Source of the DNA: Marinobacter sediminum
Lineage (GTDB): Bacteria > Pseudomonadota > Gammaproteobacteria > Pseudomonadales > Oleiphilaceae
Direction: 5' to 3'
NCBI RefSeq assembly: GCF_016820575.1
Contig: NZ_JAEMQH010000005.1
Coordinates: 41,509 to 105,508 of the forward strand
DNA: 64,000 bases
The notes under the pieces were generated by a model. It had not been told where the DNA came from. It ran no database searches and was given only the letters and a program-made list of their open reading frames with translations. Positions 25,471 through 34,926 of this stretch are shown here, one piece after another. The position numbers were made by a program, and so were the translations under genes. Position 1 is the stretch's first letter. The number at the start of each line of letters is the position of its first letter.

Positions 25471-26565
25471 ATGGCATTGCCCACGGCCACCACTCACGGC
25501 TACAAGAGCATTCTCGATAGCCTCACCACGGCAATCCTGGTGCTGGAAGGCAACCTGAGGATTCGTTACTTCAATCCGGCCGCCGAAAGCCTGTTCGAAA
25601 CCAGCATGACCCGAAGCCAGGGCCAGTTATTCGACGACATCCTGATCGATTCTGAAGATGCCCTGAAAACCCTGCATGCCGCCGCTGAGAATGGCCAGTC
25701 CTACACCCGGCGCGAGGCCGAATTCGTTCTGGCCAGCGGATCGCGGTTAACGGTGGATTATTCAGTAACCCCCGTCAGCCTGGACCCCGTTGAGTTGTTG
25801 ATTGAAATTCAGCCCCGGGACCGCCTGCTTCGGATCAGCCGGGAAGAAGACATCATTTCGCAGCAGGAAACCACCCGGATTCTGGTGCGCGGCATGGCCC
25901 ACGAGATCAAAAACCCTCTGGGCGGCATCCGGGGCGCGGCGCAATTGCTCGACCGCGAACTCAATGACGAAGACCAGCGCGAATACACCCGTGTCATCAT
26001 CGACGAGGCCGATCGCCTGCGCAGCCTGGTCGACCGCATGCTAGGCCCGAACAAGGCCCTGAAGCTGGCAGAAACCAACGTGCACGAGGTGCTGGAACGG
26101 GTTGGCACCTTGCTGGAAGCAGAAAGCAAAGGTCGCCTTTTGTTCCGCCGGGACTACGACCCCAGCATTCCGGAATTCTCAGGCGACAAGGAACAGCTTA
26201 TTCAAGCATTCCTGAACATCGCTAGGAATGCCATGGAAGCGGCCTTCGAGAACCAGACCGGTCACCGGAATGAGGCGCCGCCCACCATCACATTCCGAAC
26301 CCGTGCCCTGCGCCAGTTCACCATTGGCAATCGGCGCCATCGCCTAGTCTGCCGGGTCGACGTGATCGATAACGGGCCCGGCATTCCACCGGATCTATTG
26401 CAAAACATCTTCTACCCGATGATCAGTGGCCGAGCCAGTGGCACCGGCCTTGGGCTATCCATCACCCAAAGCATCATCGGGCAACATCGCGGTCTGGTCG
26501 AGTGCGAAAGCGAGCCCGGCCGAACCGACTTCATCATCTTCCTGCCTCTGGAGGAAACCCCATGA
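25471..26565 (+). CDS. ntrB: Nitrogen regulation sensor histidine kinase NtrB (GlnL)
   Basis: A 364-residue soluble kinase. An N-terminal PAS domain (about 5-115, IRYFNPAAESLFETS) is followed by the dimerisation/phospho-acceptor box MAHEIKNPLGGIRGAAQLL with His144, then the ATP-binding domain with DNGPGIPPDLL and GTGLGLSI. It has no membrane helix, as expected for NtrB. It phosphorylates NtrC when PII (GlnB/GlnK) is uridylylated. The ATG at 25471 is chosen on family length and promoter position; upstream extension to 25345 would run through the predicted promoter. Its stop overlaps the ntrC start by 4 nt (ATGA). Confidence 0.96.
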   Translation: MALPTATTHGYKSILDSLTTAILVLEGNLRIRYFNPAAESLFETSMTRSQGQLFDDILIDSEDALKTLHAAAENGQSYTRREAEFVLASGSRLTVDYSVTPVSLDPVELLIEIQPRDRLLRISREEDIISQQETTRILVRGMAHEIKNPLGGIRGAAQLLDRELNDEDQREYTRVIIDEADRLRSLVDRMLGPNKALKLAETNVHEVLERVGTLLEAESKGRLLFRRDYDPSIPEFSGDKEQLIQAFLNIARNAMEAAFENQTGHRNEAPPTITFRTRALRQFTIGNRRHRLVCRVDVIDNGPGIPPDLLQNIFYPMISGRASGTGLGLSITQSIIGQHRGLVECESEPGRTDFIIFLPLEETP

Positions 26566-27989
26566 GCCAACCGGCAAACGTCTGGATCATAGACGACGAT
26601 CGCAGTATTCGCTGGGTGCTGGAGCGCGCCCTTAACCAGGCCGGTTTACAGCCCCGGGTTTTCGAGAGTGGCGAGAGCATCATGATGCGTCTCGAACACG
26701 AACAACCAGACGCCATCATCAGTGATATCCGGATGCCCGGTGTGGATGGCATTACCCTGTTATCCCAGATCGTTGAGGCCCATCCTGATCTGCCGGTGAT
26801 CATCATGACCGCGCATTCGGATCTTGAGAGTGCGGTGACCAGTTACCAGACCGGCGCTTTCGAGTACCTGCCCAAGCCGTTCGACGTGGATGACGCGGTT
26901 GCGCTGGCCAAACGGGCCGTAGCGCACAGCCATGAGAAAAAGGCCAGTGCCGAACCCCTCACCGAAAGTGCGCAGCGCAATACCGAGATCATCGGCGAAG
27001 CCCCGGCTATGCAGGAAGTCTTTCGCGCCATTGGTCGGCTGTCACACTCCAACATCACCGTGCTGATCAACGGTGAGAGCGGTACCGGTAAAGAGCTGGT
27101 GGCCCAGGCGCTGCACAATCACAGCCCGCGCGCCAAGCACCCTTTTATTGCCCTGAACATGGCGGCCATCCCGAAAGACCTGATTGAATCCGAGCTGTTC
27201 GGGCACGAAAAAGGCGCATTCACCGGAGCCGGCGCCGCGCGCCAGGGCCGGTTTGAGCAATCCAACGGCGGCACCCTGTTCCTGGACGAAATTGGCGACA
27301 TGCCCGCCGACACCCAGACCCGCCTGTTGCGAGTACTCGCGGATGGCGAATTCTACCGGGTTGGCGGCACCACACCCATCAAAGTGGACGTGCGCATCAT
27401 CGCCGCCACGCACCAGGATCTGGAGAAGCTGGTTCAGGCCGGTTCCTTCCGGGAGGACCTGTTTCACCGCTTGAACGTTATCCGGGTGCATCTGCCCAAG
27501 TTGGCGGAACGGCGTGAAGACATTCCCCGGTTGATGCAACATTTCTTGAAGCGGGCGGCCAAGGAACTGGCGGTAGAGTCCAAAATCCTCCGCCCAGACG
27601 CCGAGGAATACCTCACCACCCTGCCCTGGCCTGGCAACGTCCGCCAGCTGGAAAACACCTGTCGCTGGCTGACCGTGATGGCCAGCGGCCGCGAGATCCA
27701 CATCGATGACCTGCCGCCAGAACTGCTTCATCAGGCGGAAACGCCCACCGTGGGCACCACCTGGCAGGAAGGCCTGCGCAACTGGGCCGAACAGGAACTG
27801 AAGCGCGGCAAGAAAGGTATTCTGGACAGTGCGATACCCGAATTCGAGAAGATCATGATCGAAACCGCCCTGAAGCACACCGGTGGCCGCCGCCGGGATG
27901 CCTCGGTGCTGCTAGGCTGGGGGCGCAATACCCTGACGCGGAAGATCAATGAACTGGGGCTGGACCACCCCGAGGGAGATGACGATTGA
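26562..27989 (+). CDS. ntrC: Nitrogen regulation response regulator NtrC (GlnG)
   Basis: A 475-residue RpoN-dependent activator. The receiver domain has the acidic pocket IDDDRS (10-15) and phospho-acceptor Asp55 in SDIRMPG. The AAA+ domain has Walker A GESGTGKE near 172-179, the sigma-54-contacting loop GAFTGAG near 221-227, and Walker B LFLDEIGD. A Fis-type helix-turn-helix ends the protein (DASVLLGWGRNTLTRK). It binds GCACYA-N3-TGGTGC boxes, two of which lie in this window. The ATG at 26562 has GAGGA 6 nt upstream and overlaps the ntrB stop. The frame opens further upstream inside ntrB. Confidence 0.97.
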   Translation: MSQPANVWIIDDDRSIRWVLERALNQAGLQPRVFESGESIMMRLEHEQPDAIISDIRMPGVDGITLLSQIVEAHPDLPVIIMTAHSDLESAVTSYQTGAFEYLPKPFDVDDAVALAKRAVAHSHEKKASAEPLTESAQRNTEIIGEAPAMQEVFRAIGRLSHSNITVLINGESGTGKELVAQALHNHSPRAKHPFIALNMAAIPKDLIESELFGHEKGAFTGAGAARQGRFEQSNGGTLFLDEIGDMPADTQTRLLRVLADGEFYRVGGTTPIKVDVRIIAATHQDLEKLVQAGSFREDLFHRLNVIRVHLPKLAERREDIPRLMQHFLKRAAKELAVESKILRPDAEEYLTTLPWPGNVRQLENTCRWLTVMASGREIHIDDLPPELLHQAETPTVGTTWQEGLRNWAEQELKRGKKGILDSAIPEFEKIMIETALKHTGGRRRDASVLLGWGRNTLTRKINELGLDHPEGDDD

Positions 27990-28009
27990 GCCACCGGGCT
28001 CGTTTGCCA

Positions 28010-28040
28010 GGGGCAGTCTGAGAAGGCTGCCCCTTTTTTA
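28010..28040 (+). terminator. Intrinsic terminator of ntrBC
   Basis: GGGGCAG (28010-28016) and CTGCCCC (28027-28033) with a 10-nt loop, followed by T6. It lies 20 nt after the ntrC stop. On the minus strand there is no T-run, so it should not stop mshQ transcripts efficiently. Confidence 0.9.
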
Positions 28041-28072
28041 TTCCTTATTTCGGAGGGTGGTGGCTTTCCAGC

Positions 28073-31000
28073 CTAGCGCTCCTGCCAGTAGATAACTCGG
28101 TCGTGCCCCCGGTAGACGCCGAACGTGGCAATGGCTGAGGGGGTTTCAAGGGCCCCATCGCCATCGAAATCGCCCCGGAGCCAGAGCGGCACGGCGAAGG
28201 TTGCGCCCACGTTTCCAGTGTTTCCCTGCCCCGGGGCCATCAGTATAAGCCCACTACCAGATCGAGGCTCCCCCGATGCTAAAGTGTCAGCCCGAGAGTC
28301 AACCGAGGAGCTGCCACCGGACAGGCCAGACTCGTCTAATACCACGCCCGCTCCGGTGTTATAGGCCCAGCAGCTGTCAGCTTCGTTAGGCACGAAAGCC
28401 GTTCCCGTGAAATATTCGGCATTGAAAGGGACAACCAGATTGGAAATTTCCGGACCGTAAGCGTTCTCAAGGTTGAGCCTGCCATAGCGAATCTCGAATC
28501 CGAAAGTGGGCGTGAGGTCGACCGGTGTTTGAGGTGCGGCAGAAACCATGTCTGAATCCACCAGGGCAGTCAGTGCAATGGAGTAGTCCGGGGAAAACGG
28601 GGCTACTTTCGAATCCACAGTTTTATCAAAAGCCAGGGTATCTGAGGCTGAAAAGACGTACCGTAACTGCCCATTCCCCAGATTTAAGAAAGTCATCGGC
28701 GACAGCGTCGCAGAAACCGGGAATGGACTCCCATCGGCATCAGTTGCAGAGCTGTCTGCGGCCGCGGGCACTCTGATGAGATCAAGGTCATTGAGCTTCA
28801 TGAAGTCACCCAGGGTGTAGTTAGTCGCAACTCCACCGGAAGCCGTCCGCGCTTCGGCTGTAACGATCGGCGCAAAGCCGCTTGCCCAGCCCAGTTCCTG
28901 ACCGGTATATGCAAAATCAACCAAGCCAGCGGTACAGAACGGCTTAACCATACCCCGCTCCGAGACCGTGATTTCGAATCGAGCCGGAACAAAGCGGCCG
29001 ACATGATCGAGTCGGGTGCCCACCACGTCCTCGGTTCCCAAGTAACCCGATCCCGACGCCAGGCGCGGCGTCAACGCGATAATGCCAACCTCAGGCCAGT
29101 TGAAGTTCCCACAGGCCGAACCCGCTGCCGCTGGGCTGGCGTCACAGTCTTGGCCGAAGGCACCAAAAGCGCCGGCAACAGGAGGATTGTCACCGCCGGC
29201 TGGAGCCACCAGCGATGCGTCAAGGCGAACCGATTCAGGCGTGGATTCTTGGCCAAAGTTGGGGGTCAGGTCGCCAACAGCATTGAGTGCGGAGACCGTC
29301 ATCTCAAAGGCCTCACCGGCGGCCGTCAACACGCCGCCACTGGCGTTGGTGGCCTCAGGGTTGCCTGGCACTTCAAGGCGGAAGCGATCCGGGCGGGTGA
29401 TGAACTCGGTATTGCCCACCATCAGCAGGCCCGCGTCGCCATTGGCACCGCTTCCCTCGTAGCGGGCATTCAGGGCTAGCCGGCCAACATCGGGGTAGGC
29501 CAGGTCGAAAGTTGCAATGCCGTTTCTATCAAACTGTAGCGCCGTCGCAGTGCCCGAACTGGTTTGTGCAATCGGCACGGAATCCACGCTGACCGATGCG
29601 TTGCCCGTCGCGGGATCGGCGTAATTCGACCAGAGACCGACCTCGCGGGTCTCATCCGAGAAACCGGGCACACACCGCTGGCTGTTGTCATCCTTGCGAA
29701 CGGCGGCAATTGTTCCCGGCGTCGTAACCGCCGCGGTGTGGTCCGGCACGTTAAGGACGAAGCCGGAGTCAAAGAAGGTCATATCACAGGTTTCGGCGCC
29801 ACCGGTAAAGCAGCGCGTTGGGTTAGCTGCCGACGCCGCCTGCGCATCAAGCGTCACCGAACCGGGGGTGGTGTACTGCAAGCTGACGTCCGCAGTTTCA
29901 GTGAAGGTGACCGGATTGGGCGTCCAGTCAGCCACCGGTGACGTGAAGTCCACCGTTACCGGATCGCTGAATAAGCTGTTACAACTGGCATCGGCACAGG
30001 CCGTCACCGTCACTTCAGCCGGCGAACAGGTAATTCCATTGCCCGGATGACTCAAGCGGATGTGGTCCGGGCCAGCGCTGCAGGGGAAAGTTTGCAACCG
30101 TTTCTGATCGATTTTGTCCGCAGTCAGTACTACCCCGTAAATACGGAACTCGTCGATGCGCCCCCGCCAACGCTGGCTTTTTGCGCCCTCGCCGATGCTG
30201 AGCCTGTCAACAAAGTCGATCGTGCCGTTCGGGCGGGAGCCATCGTTGGGCCGAACGCCGGATACGCTCAGCTCCGTGCCGTCGAGAAATACCTTAATGT
30301 CACCTCCACTGCGCCAGGTCATGGCGACGTGCTGCCACTGGTTCTGCTTCAGCACTCCGCCGGTAGTTTCCACCTGCAGACATTCCCGACCCGGATCGCA
30401 ATCCGAACTAGCAACGCTGGCTTTGAGGACCTGGTTCTGCCCGCCGTACGCCCCGTTTCGATCAAACCGCATCCCCAATCGGTTGTCCCGGCCGTTGGGA
30501 TTAGCGGTGAAAAAGATGCCCCGGTCGTTGCCGGGCTGATCGGTGTTGTACACCCAGGCCATGATAGTGACTTCCCGAAGGCCATTGAGATAGTCGCCAG
30601 CATCAGCGTCCGTTAAACGATCGTTATTGCCATCAAACTCTCCGTACCGGCAGGTTCCTGGGTTGCCCGCGAGGGCTGGATCAGTCTGCCCTGTCGTCGC
30701 GCCTCCCTGAGCGGTGGCGTCACGACCATTGCCGCTACTGTCGACGACCTCTCCCGGACTCCCAGACCAGCCGGATTGTTCCATGCGGTAAGTCACCAGT
30801 GCCGCGGGCAGAACAATGCCTACGCCAATCTGGCTCTCAAACGTGCCATAGCGGTCGCCATTGTTATCCTGAGAGTCGGTCAGTTCCAGATAAAAACGCC
30901 GCGATTCCGTCGCCCCGGAAGTCAGCGTCGGCACAATCACTTCAGCGCTGAGGGCGCCTGCCGGAATGGTGACTGAGTCGTTGGTTGCAGAGAAGTCGGT

Positions 31001-31729
31001 TCCAGCAACAGCAGTGTCGTCCCGGGTCCGGTAGGTGACCGTTAGGTCGCGAGATGCCGACACGGCGAGCGTGACCGTGAACACGGCGTCGTCACCCTGG
31101 AAAGCGGTGGCGCTGTCAACACTGACCGCGGGGCCGTCAACATCGCTGTCATTCGTCGTATTTTCAGTATTTTTATCTGAGTTGCCAGGTGCTCCGCCCC
31201 ACGGACCCGTTCCGTCCGGGCTGCGAGCCAAGGTTTTTGTATTGGAACCGGCCGCTTCCCAGTCGTAGGCCGGGGTACAGTTTGTATCTTGCTGATCGTT
31301 AAAGTTATCAACCGAAAGGTAATCGATAGTTTCATCATTGGCGTCTCTGAGAAGGACATCCATGCCATCTTTCAGGTTGATCAGGTCTTTACTGGCAATG
31401 AGTGATTTTGGTGTGGTAATCCATGGGGCGTTGCTGTCGTCCATGCTAGAGACCGGAATATCGCCGGTGCAGCCGCCTTTGTTGCCAGCCGAGCAGGCAC
31501 TCAGTGTCCAGCCGTTGTAATCTGACGCTTCAATGCTGGATGACAGAATTTTGATTTCAATAAATCGGGTCTTATTGCCGTTTTTATGCACTTCGTTAAT
31601 GGTTGCCAAGCCATGGAAGTCCTCGGAACAGACTGCCAGTACAGCCCCTGAAAACGGAAGTGCCAGACAAAAAACGAACAATCTCTGCCAGCGAACCAAT
31701 CCTCTGAAAAGATCGCGAAAATTCCGCAT
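28073..31729 (-). CDS. mshQ: MSHA biogenesis protein MshQ, large exported multidomain protein
   Basis: A 1218-residue exported protein. After a signal peptide (about 1-32, cut near AVLA) a lamin-tail-like region runs to ~170 (INEVHKNGNKTRFIEIK). A Calx-beta-like module follows at ~200-300 (DAVFTVTLAVSASRDLTV), then a LamG/concanavalin module at ~315-555 (TIMAWVYN, QWQHVAMTWRSGG, GRIDEFRIY). The rest is the DUF6701 region typical of MshQ. The many Cys and beta domains suggest a surface or pilus-tip adhesive role; that is inference. It is the last gene of the msh operon and starts 1 nt from the mshP stop. Confidence 0.88.
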   Translation of the reverse strand: MRNFRDLFRGLVRWQRLFVFCLALPFSGAVLAVCSEDFHGLATINEVHKNGNKTRFIEIKILSSSIEASDYNGWTLSACSAGNKGGCTGDIPVSSMDDSNAPWITTPKSLIASKDLINLKDGMDVLLRDANDETIDYLSVDNFNDQQDTNCTPAYDWEAAGSNTKTLARSPDGTGPWGGAPGNSDKNTENTTNDSDVDGPAVSVDSATAFQGDDAVFTVTLAVSASRDLTVTYRTRDDTAVAGTDFSATNDSVTIPAGALSAEVIVPTLTSGATESRRFYLELTDSQDNNGDRYGTFESQIGVGIVLPAALVTYRMEQSGWSGSPGEVVDSSGNGRDATAQGGATTGQTDPALAGNPGTCRYGEFDGNNDRLTDADAGDYLNGLREVTIMAWVYNTDQPGNDRGIFFTANPNGRDNRLGMRFDRNGAYGGQNQVLKASVASSDCDPGRECLQVETTGGVLKQNQWQHVAMTWRSGGDIKVFLDGTELSVSGVRPNDGSRPNGTIDFVDRLSIGEGAKSQRWRGRIDEFRIYGVVLTADKIDQKRLQTFPCSAGPDHIRLSHPGNGITCSPAEVTVTACADASCNSLFSDPVTVDFTSPVADWTPNPVTFTETADVSLQYTTPGSVTLDAQAASAANPTRCFTGGAETCDMTFFDSGFVLNVPDHTAAVTTPGTIAAVRKDDNSQRCVPGFSDETREVGLWSNYADPATGNASVSVDSVPIAQTSSGTATALQFDRNGIATFDLAYPDVGRLALNARYEGSGANGDAGLLMVGNTEFITRPDRFRLEVPGNPEATNASGGVLTAAGEAFEMTVSALNAVGDLTPNFGQESTPESVRLDASLVAPAGGDNPPVAGAFGAFGQDCDASPAAAGSACGNFNWPEVGIIALTPRLASGSGYLGTEDVVGTRLDHVGRFVPARFEITVSERGMVKPFCTAGLVDFAYTGQELGWASGFAPIVTAEARTASGGVATNYTLGDFMKLNDLDLIRVPAAADSSATDADGSPFPVSATLSPMTFLNLGNGQLRYVFSASDTLAFDKTVDSKVAPFSPDYSIALTALVDSDMVSAAPQTPVDLTPTFGFEIRYGRLNLENAYGPEISNLVVPFNAEYFTGTAFVPNEADSCWAYNTGAGVVLDESGLSGGSSSVDSRADTLASGEPRSGSGLILMAPGQGNTGNVGATFAVPLWLRGDFDGDGALETPSAIATFGVYRGHDRVIYWQER

Positions 31730-32145
31730 TATCTAGCCCTCACTTCAATGGTCCTGGTGGCCGCATCAGGGCTACCGGTACCGCAACTGCCCTGACTGAT
31801 GAGAACGTAAACCGTATCGTTGCTGCCGTTTCCCTGAATATCTGCGACCAATATTTCGCAACTGACTTGAGCCTCGCATCCGGCCAGGCCTGGAGAAGTA
31901 AATGCCAGCGGGCTTTGAACCGCACCACAGCTGTCGCTTTCTAGAGCATCCCGCAATCCTACCTGAGCACCACTTTCCGCTGCATAAAACGCCCTCTGGG
32001 ACTGAATTTGAAGGCTCACGGATTGTCCCGTGCTGTCCTGAATTTGCGCTATGCCAACCACGATCAATGCCAATACCGTGATAACGAAGATTGCCACCGG
32101 CAAGCCAGCGCCTTGCTGCAAATGGAGCATATGGTTAGGGTACAT
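31729..32145 (-). CDS. mshP: MSHA minor pilin-like protein MshP
   Basis: A 138-residue protein with a short leader and one hydrophobic helix (about 12-35, GAGLPVAIFVITVLALIVVG). The segment resembles a type III prepilin helix but has Pro where most prepilins have Glu5. AFYAAESGAQVGLRDA follows, as in PilX/MshP-type proteins. It probably primes or tips the pilus. The ATG at 32145 overlaps mshO by 11 nt; an ATG at 32130 is also possible. Assignment relies on this pattern and on its place between mshO and mshQ. Confidence 0.82.
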   Translation of the reverse strand: MYPNHMLHLQQGAGLPVAIFVITVLALIVVGIAQIQDSTGQSVSLQIQSQRAFYAAESGAQVGLRDALESDSCGAVQSPLAFTSPGLAGCEAQVSCEILVADIQGNGSNDTVYVLISQGSCGTGSPDAATRTIEVRAR

Positions 32146-32914
32146 TTCGGATCTGTACCTCTTGGTCGACTGTAGTGGTTTCTCCCGTAGTGGGATCGTT
32201 CAACTCAAAGGCAAAACGAACCACTGCGCCTCGCTGCAGTGAGGGTGGAACGAATGAGAATCGAACGGAATTTGACGTGATGTTAGCCGCAACCACCTCT
32301 CGGTTAGGGTAAGAGGACGGTAGGCCGGTCGCAATCGCGCTATTGATTCCGTAGTTGCGGTACCGGTACAAAAAACTACCGTCCTGACAGACGGTTACCG
32401 GCTCATCGACTATAAAGAACCGGCGCTGCGGCGAACCTCCGTTAAAACGGTGTGGGGAGTCGAGATCTACCGTTACCAAAGGCGACCCAGTCGGCATGGT
32501 CGCATTGCCAGAAATGGGACCCGGGTTGCTTGGGTTATAGAGATTGCCAGAGTAACCGTATACCACCACGCGGCCTTCCGCCGTAGTCCCCCCGGGCAAA
32601 GGCACGGCTTGGAAACTGTCCGGATTGGCTCCGTTCGGCAGGTCTCGGTAAACCGAGGCTGCCTGTATAGGAAACCACTCCAGACAACGGTTATCGCCCG
32701 ACACCCGAATAGAAGTCGGCAGGGCCTCCCGAATCTCCCGACTTATCTGCTCGGAAATTACTACGCCTTTGAGAGCCCTCTGCTGTCGAGAACTGACATC
32801 AATAGCTCCCTGAGTGGACAGGCTCACAAACCTCACAGACACCGTCGCGACGATCCCCAACAGGACGATCACCATGATCAGTTCAATCAGCGTGAAGCCG
32901 CGCGCCCGCGTCAT
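32135..32914 (-). CDS. mshO: MSHA minor pilin MshO
   Basis: A 259-residue prepilin. The leader MTRARG precedes FTLIELIMVIVLLGIV, with the peptidase cut at Gly6-Phe7 and Glu5 of the mature protein. The large C-terminal domain carries two Cys pairs. MshO-type proteins are minor pilins needed for pilus assembly. Its ATG overlaps the mshD stop by 1 nt (TGATG). Confidence 0.9.
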   Translation of the reverse strand: MTRARGFTLIELIMVIVLLGIVATVSVRFVSLSTQGAIDVSSRQQRALKGVVISEQISREIREALPTSIRVSGDNRCLEWFPIQAASVYRDLPNGANPDSFQAVPLPGGTTAEGRVVVYGYSGNLYNPSNPGPISGNATMPTGSPLVTVDLDSPHRFNGGSPQRRFFIVDEPVTVCQDGSFLYRYRNYGINSAIATGLPSSYPNREVVAANITSNSVRFSFVPPSLQRGAVVRFAFELNDPTTGETTTVDQEVQIRNVP

Positions 32915-33411
32915 CAGAAATTCGCCCGATAGGCAGACATAATGAAGCTCTGATCACCCGGCGCCTGAATATTTAGTTCGATGCGCTTCGCTTGTGAGGT
33001 AGGTAACCCAACGTCCGCCCCAGCACAAGCAACCGTCACGAAAACCGAAAACCCGCTATAACCATTCAGCACTGATTCGGCGCTGCGGGGTGGCGAATCA
33101 GTTAATCCGTTGTAGTCATCAACGTCGTTAAAATTACCGCGATTTTCGCCCGCTTCTGCACCGATGTTGCAGCTGCCGCTGTACTTCGGCGTGCCACCCT
33201 GAGGCGTGTTGTTGTCGTATTTCTTGGTGAGAATTTCGTCCATGTACAGCTGTGCCAGTTCGACCACCCGAGTTTGATTAAGAGGGTCGGCACTGCGTCC
33301 GGCGACCAGTGAGAATGCCCCCACTACTCCCGCAATAGCCACGCTAATGATCACGATGGTGATGACCAGCTCCACCAGGGTTGCGCCACGCTGCTCGCTC
33401 ACTAGGCTCAC
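32914..33411 (-). CDS. mshD: MSHA minor pilin MshD
   Basis: A 165-residue prepilin with RGATLVELVITIVIISVAIA; the PilD cut is at Gly-Ala and the Glu5 equivalent is kept, though the +1 residue is Ala rather than Phe. I chose the GTG at 33411 because it overlaps the mshC stop as GTGA; TTG at 33417 is the alternative. Two Cys (CNIGAEA and VACAG) may form a disulfide. Position between mshC and mshO supports MshD. Confidence 0.88.
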   Translation of the reverse strand: MSLVSEQRGATLVELVITIVIISVAIAGVVGAFSLVAGRSADPLNQTRVVELAQLYMDEILTKKYDNNTPQGGTPKYSGSCNIGAEAGENRGNFNDVDDYNGLTDSPPRSAESVLNGYSGFSVFVTVACAGADVGLPTSQAKRIELNIQAPGDQSFIMSAYRANF

Positions 33412-33857
33412 TGGCAAGCTCCGGCATAGACCGCACCGCGAGAACTCAGGCAGGTTTGAAAAGTAGACTCGCCAGAAAATGTAAGGCTGAGATTAGCGCC
33501 GGACGTAGGCACACCATTGGCATTAAAGGTCAATGTCAGGGGCAAACCACCAGCAACCGACAGAGAGGTCCCGGCTCGGGATAACTCGAAAACTCTGGGG
33601 TTAGTAGTAGCTGGACCGACTGTGAAGCGGAAAATATCGGGTGTCTGCTCAATGGCGAGAGCACTGGCTGGGTTCCCTGCCAACGCTGCCTGTTGAGCGA
33701 GCAGCGTTGCAGAGGCCAGTTGCTGGTTTGCCAAAAAAGGAGAAAAGGCAGAGCGACTAGCTAACAGTCCAACCCCAAGGGTTGAGAGCACTCCAATGAG
33801 CACCAAAACCATCACGAGTTCCACGAGAGTAAAACCGGGTGATCGCTGGCGCTCCAT
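33408..33857 (-). CDS. mshC: MSHA minor pilin MshC
   Basis: A 149-residue prepilin. Leader MERQRSPG, then FTLVELVMVLVLIGVLSTLG with Glu5. The short globular domain ends with a Cys pair (TCLSSRGAVYAGACQ). MshC-type pilins are minor or initiator subunits of the MSHA pilus. It is 33 nt downstream of mshA, the widest gap in the distal part of the operon, which could reflect strong separate expression of mshA. Confidence 0.88.
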   Translation of the reverse strand: MERQRSPGFTLVELVMVLVLIGVLSTLGVGLLASRSAFSPFLANQQLASATLLAQQAALAGNPASALAIEQTPDIFRFTVGPATTNPRVFELSRAGTSLSVAGGLPLTLTFNANGVPTSGANLSLTFSGESTFQTCLSSRGAVYAGACQ

Positions 33858-33890
33858 TTGATTCAGCTCCCCCTTTCTTGAGCTTAACCA

Positions 33891-34343
33891 TTAACAGCTA
33901 ACGTCGGAGACTACTGGCGCTCCACCAGATGCCGCTTCAGTGTAGGAAAAACTGCATGCTCCCTGAGCAAAGTCAGCTACACCGTCACTTGTATCACCGC
34001 CATTTCCATATTCAGAAGATAGCTGGGCTGCATCTGCAATAGCTGCCGCAGAAGCATACCCATTGGCGATCACAATCTCCTCATTTTCGAGAGTTACAAC
34101 GGTATCACCTGATGCATTGGTCGTGGCCTGCCCTGCCAAAAATGCTGATCGCACGATAGCGGACGCCGATTTTACCGCGCCCTGGGCGCCGGCCACCGAC
34201 GCTCGCTCTGCATCACCACTCAAATCTGCAAACCGTGGCAAAGCAAACGCCGCCAAAATCCCTAGAATCACAATCACCATCACCAGCTCAATGAGGGTGA
34301 AACCTTTCTCTTTCTTCGATTGAATTGCTGCCATAGCGTTCAT
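33891..34343 (-). CDS. mshA: MSHA major pilin MshA
   Basis: A 150-residue type IVa-like prepilin. Leader of 14 residues ending KEKG, then FTLIELVMVIVILGILAAFALPRF, the near-invariant MshA helix. The C-terminal region holds the disulfide loop CSFSYTEAASGGAPVVSDVSC, trimmed here to its ends: Cys near 131 and final Cys150. The ATG at 34343 has GGAG about 7 nt upstream. It polymerises as the main pilus subunit used for surface attachment. Assigned as MshA rather than MshB by order (B before A) and the C-terminal Cys pair. Confidence 0.9.
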   Translation of the reverse strand: MNAMAAIQSKKEKGFTLIELVMVIVILGILAAFALPRFADLSGDAERASVAGAQGAVKSASAIVRSAFLAGQATTNASGDTVVTLENEEIVIANGYASAAAIADAAQLSSEYGNGGDTSDGVADFAQGACSFSYTEAASGGAPVVSDVSC

Positions 34344-34379
34344 GGTACTGCTCCGTCTTTCAGTGTTGAGTGCGTTAAA

Positions 34380-34895
34380 TCAGTTTATGGTTGTTGTGAT
34401 TTCGCCTGTGTTGGCGTCGTATTCGATGTTGCTTCCCTGCCCGTCCAACTGGTAGGTGAATACACAATCACCAGCCGCGACGGTTATCAGGTAATCCGGG
34501 TTATTGGCGGGCACCGCCGATACAGTCGGCGCATTTGATTGCAACAGGCCTGCCCAGATTTCCTGACATTTTGTAGCATCCATGGTGGCACTGGTGTCGT
34601 CTGAGGCAACCGACGTGGCCCAGCCATCAGCGCTTACGTCCACCAATCCGTTACCAAAACCTTGGACATCTGTTTGAGCAGTGGTGAATCCATTGGATAC
34701 CCACTGGGTCTTTGCCAGCGCGACACCGGCAGCCAAAGCCCCCGATGTCGCCCGGATGCTGGATTGGTGCGCCTGCTCTGAAAGCTGTGCAAAACGAGGC
34801 AGAGCAAACGCTGCCAGAATCGCGAGGATGGCGATTACCACCACCAGTTCAATGAGCGTGAAGCCACTGTGTTTTTTTATTAATTGTGCCTGCAT
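34380..34895 (-). CDS. mshB: MSHA pilin-like protein MshB
   Basis: A 171-residue prepilin. Leader MQAQLIKKHSG, then FTLIELVVVIAILAILAAFALPRF, almost identical to the helix of the next gene's product. The globular domain has a Cys pair (TKCQEIW and GDCVFTY). I chose the ATG at 34895, with GGAG 8 nt upstream; the frame opens 20 codons earlier, inside the gap after mshF. MshB is a second MshA-like pilin of unclear role. Confidence 0.86.
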   Translation of the reverse strand: MQAQLIKKHSGFTLIELVVVIAILAILAAFALPRFAQLSEQAHQSSIRATSGALAAGVALAKTQWVSNGFTTAQTDVQGFGNGLVDVSADGWATSVASDDTSATMDATKCQEIWAGLLQSNAPTVSAVPANNPDYLITVAAGDCVFTYQLDGQGSNIEYDANTGEITTTIN

Positions 34896-34926
34896 CCTGA
34901 TGCTCCATCGCACTGTTTTCTGAATA

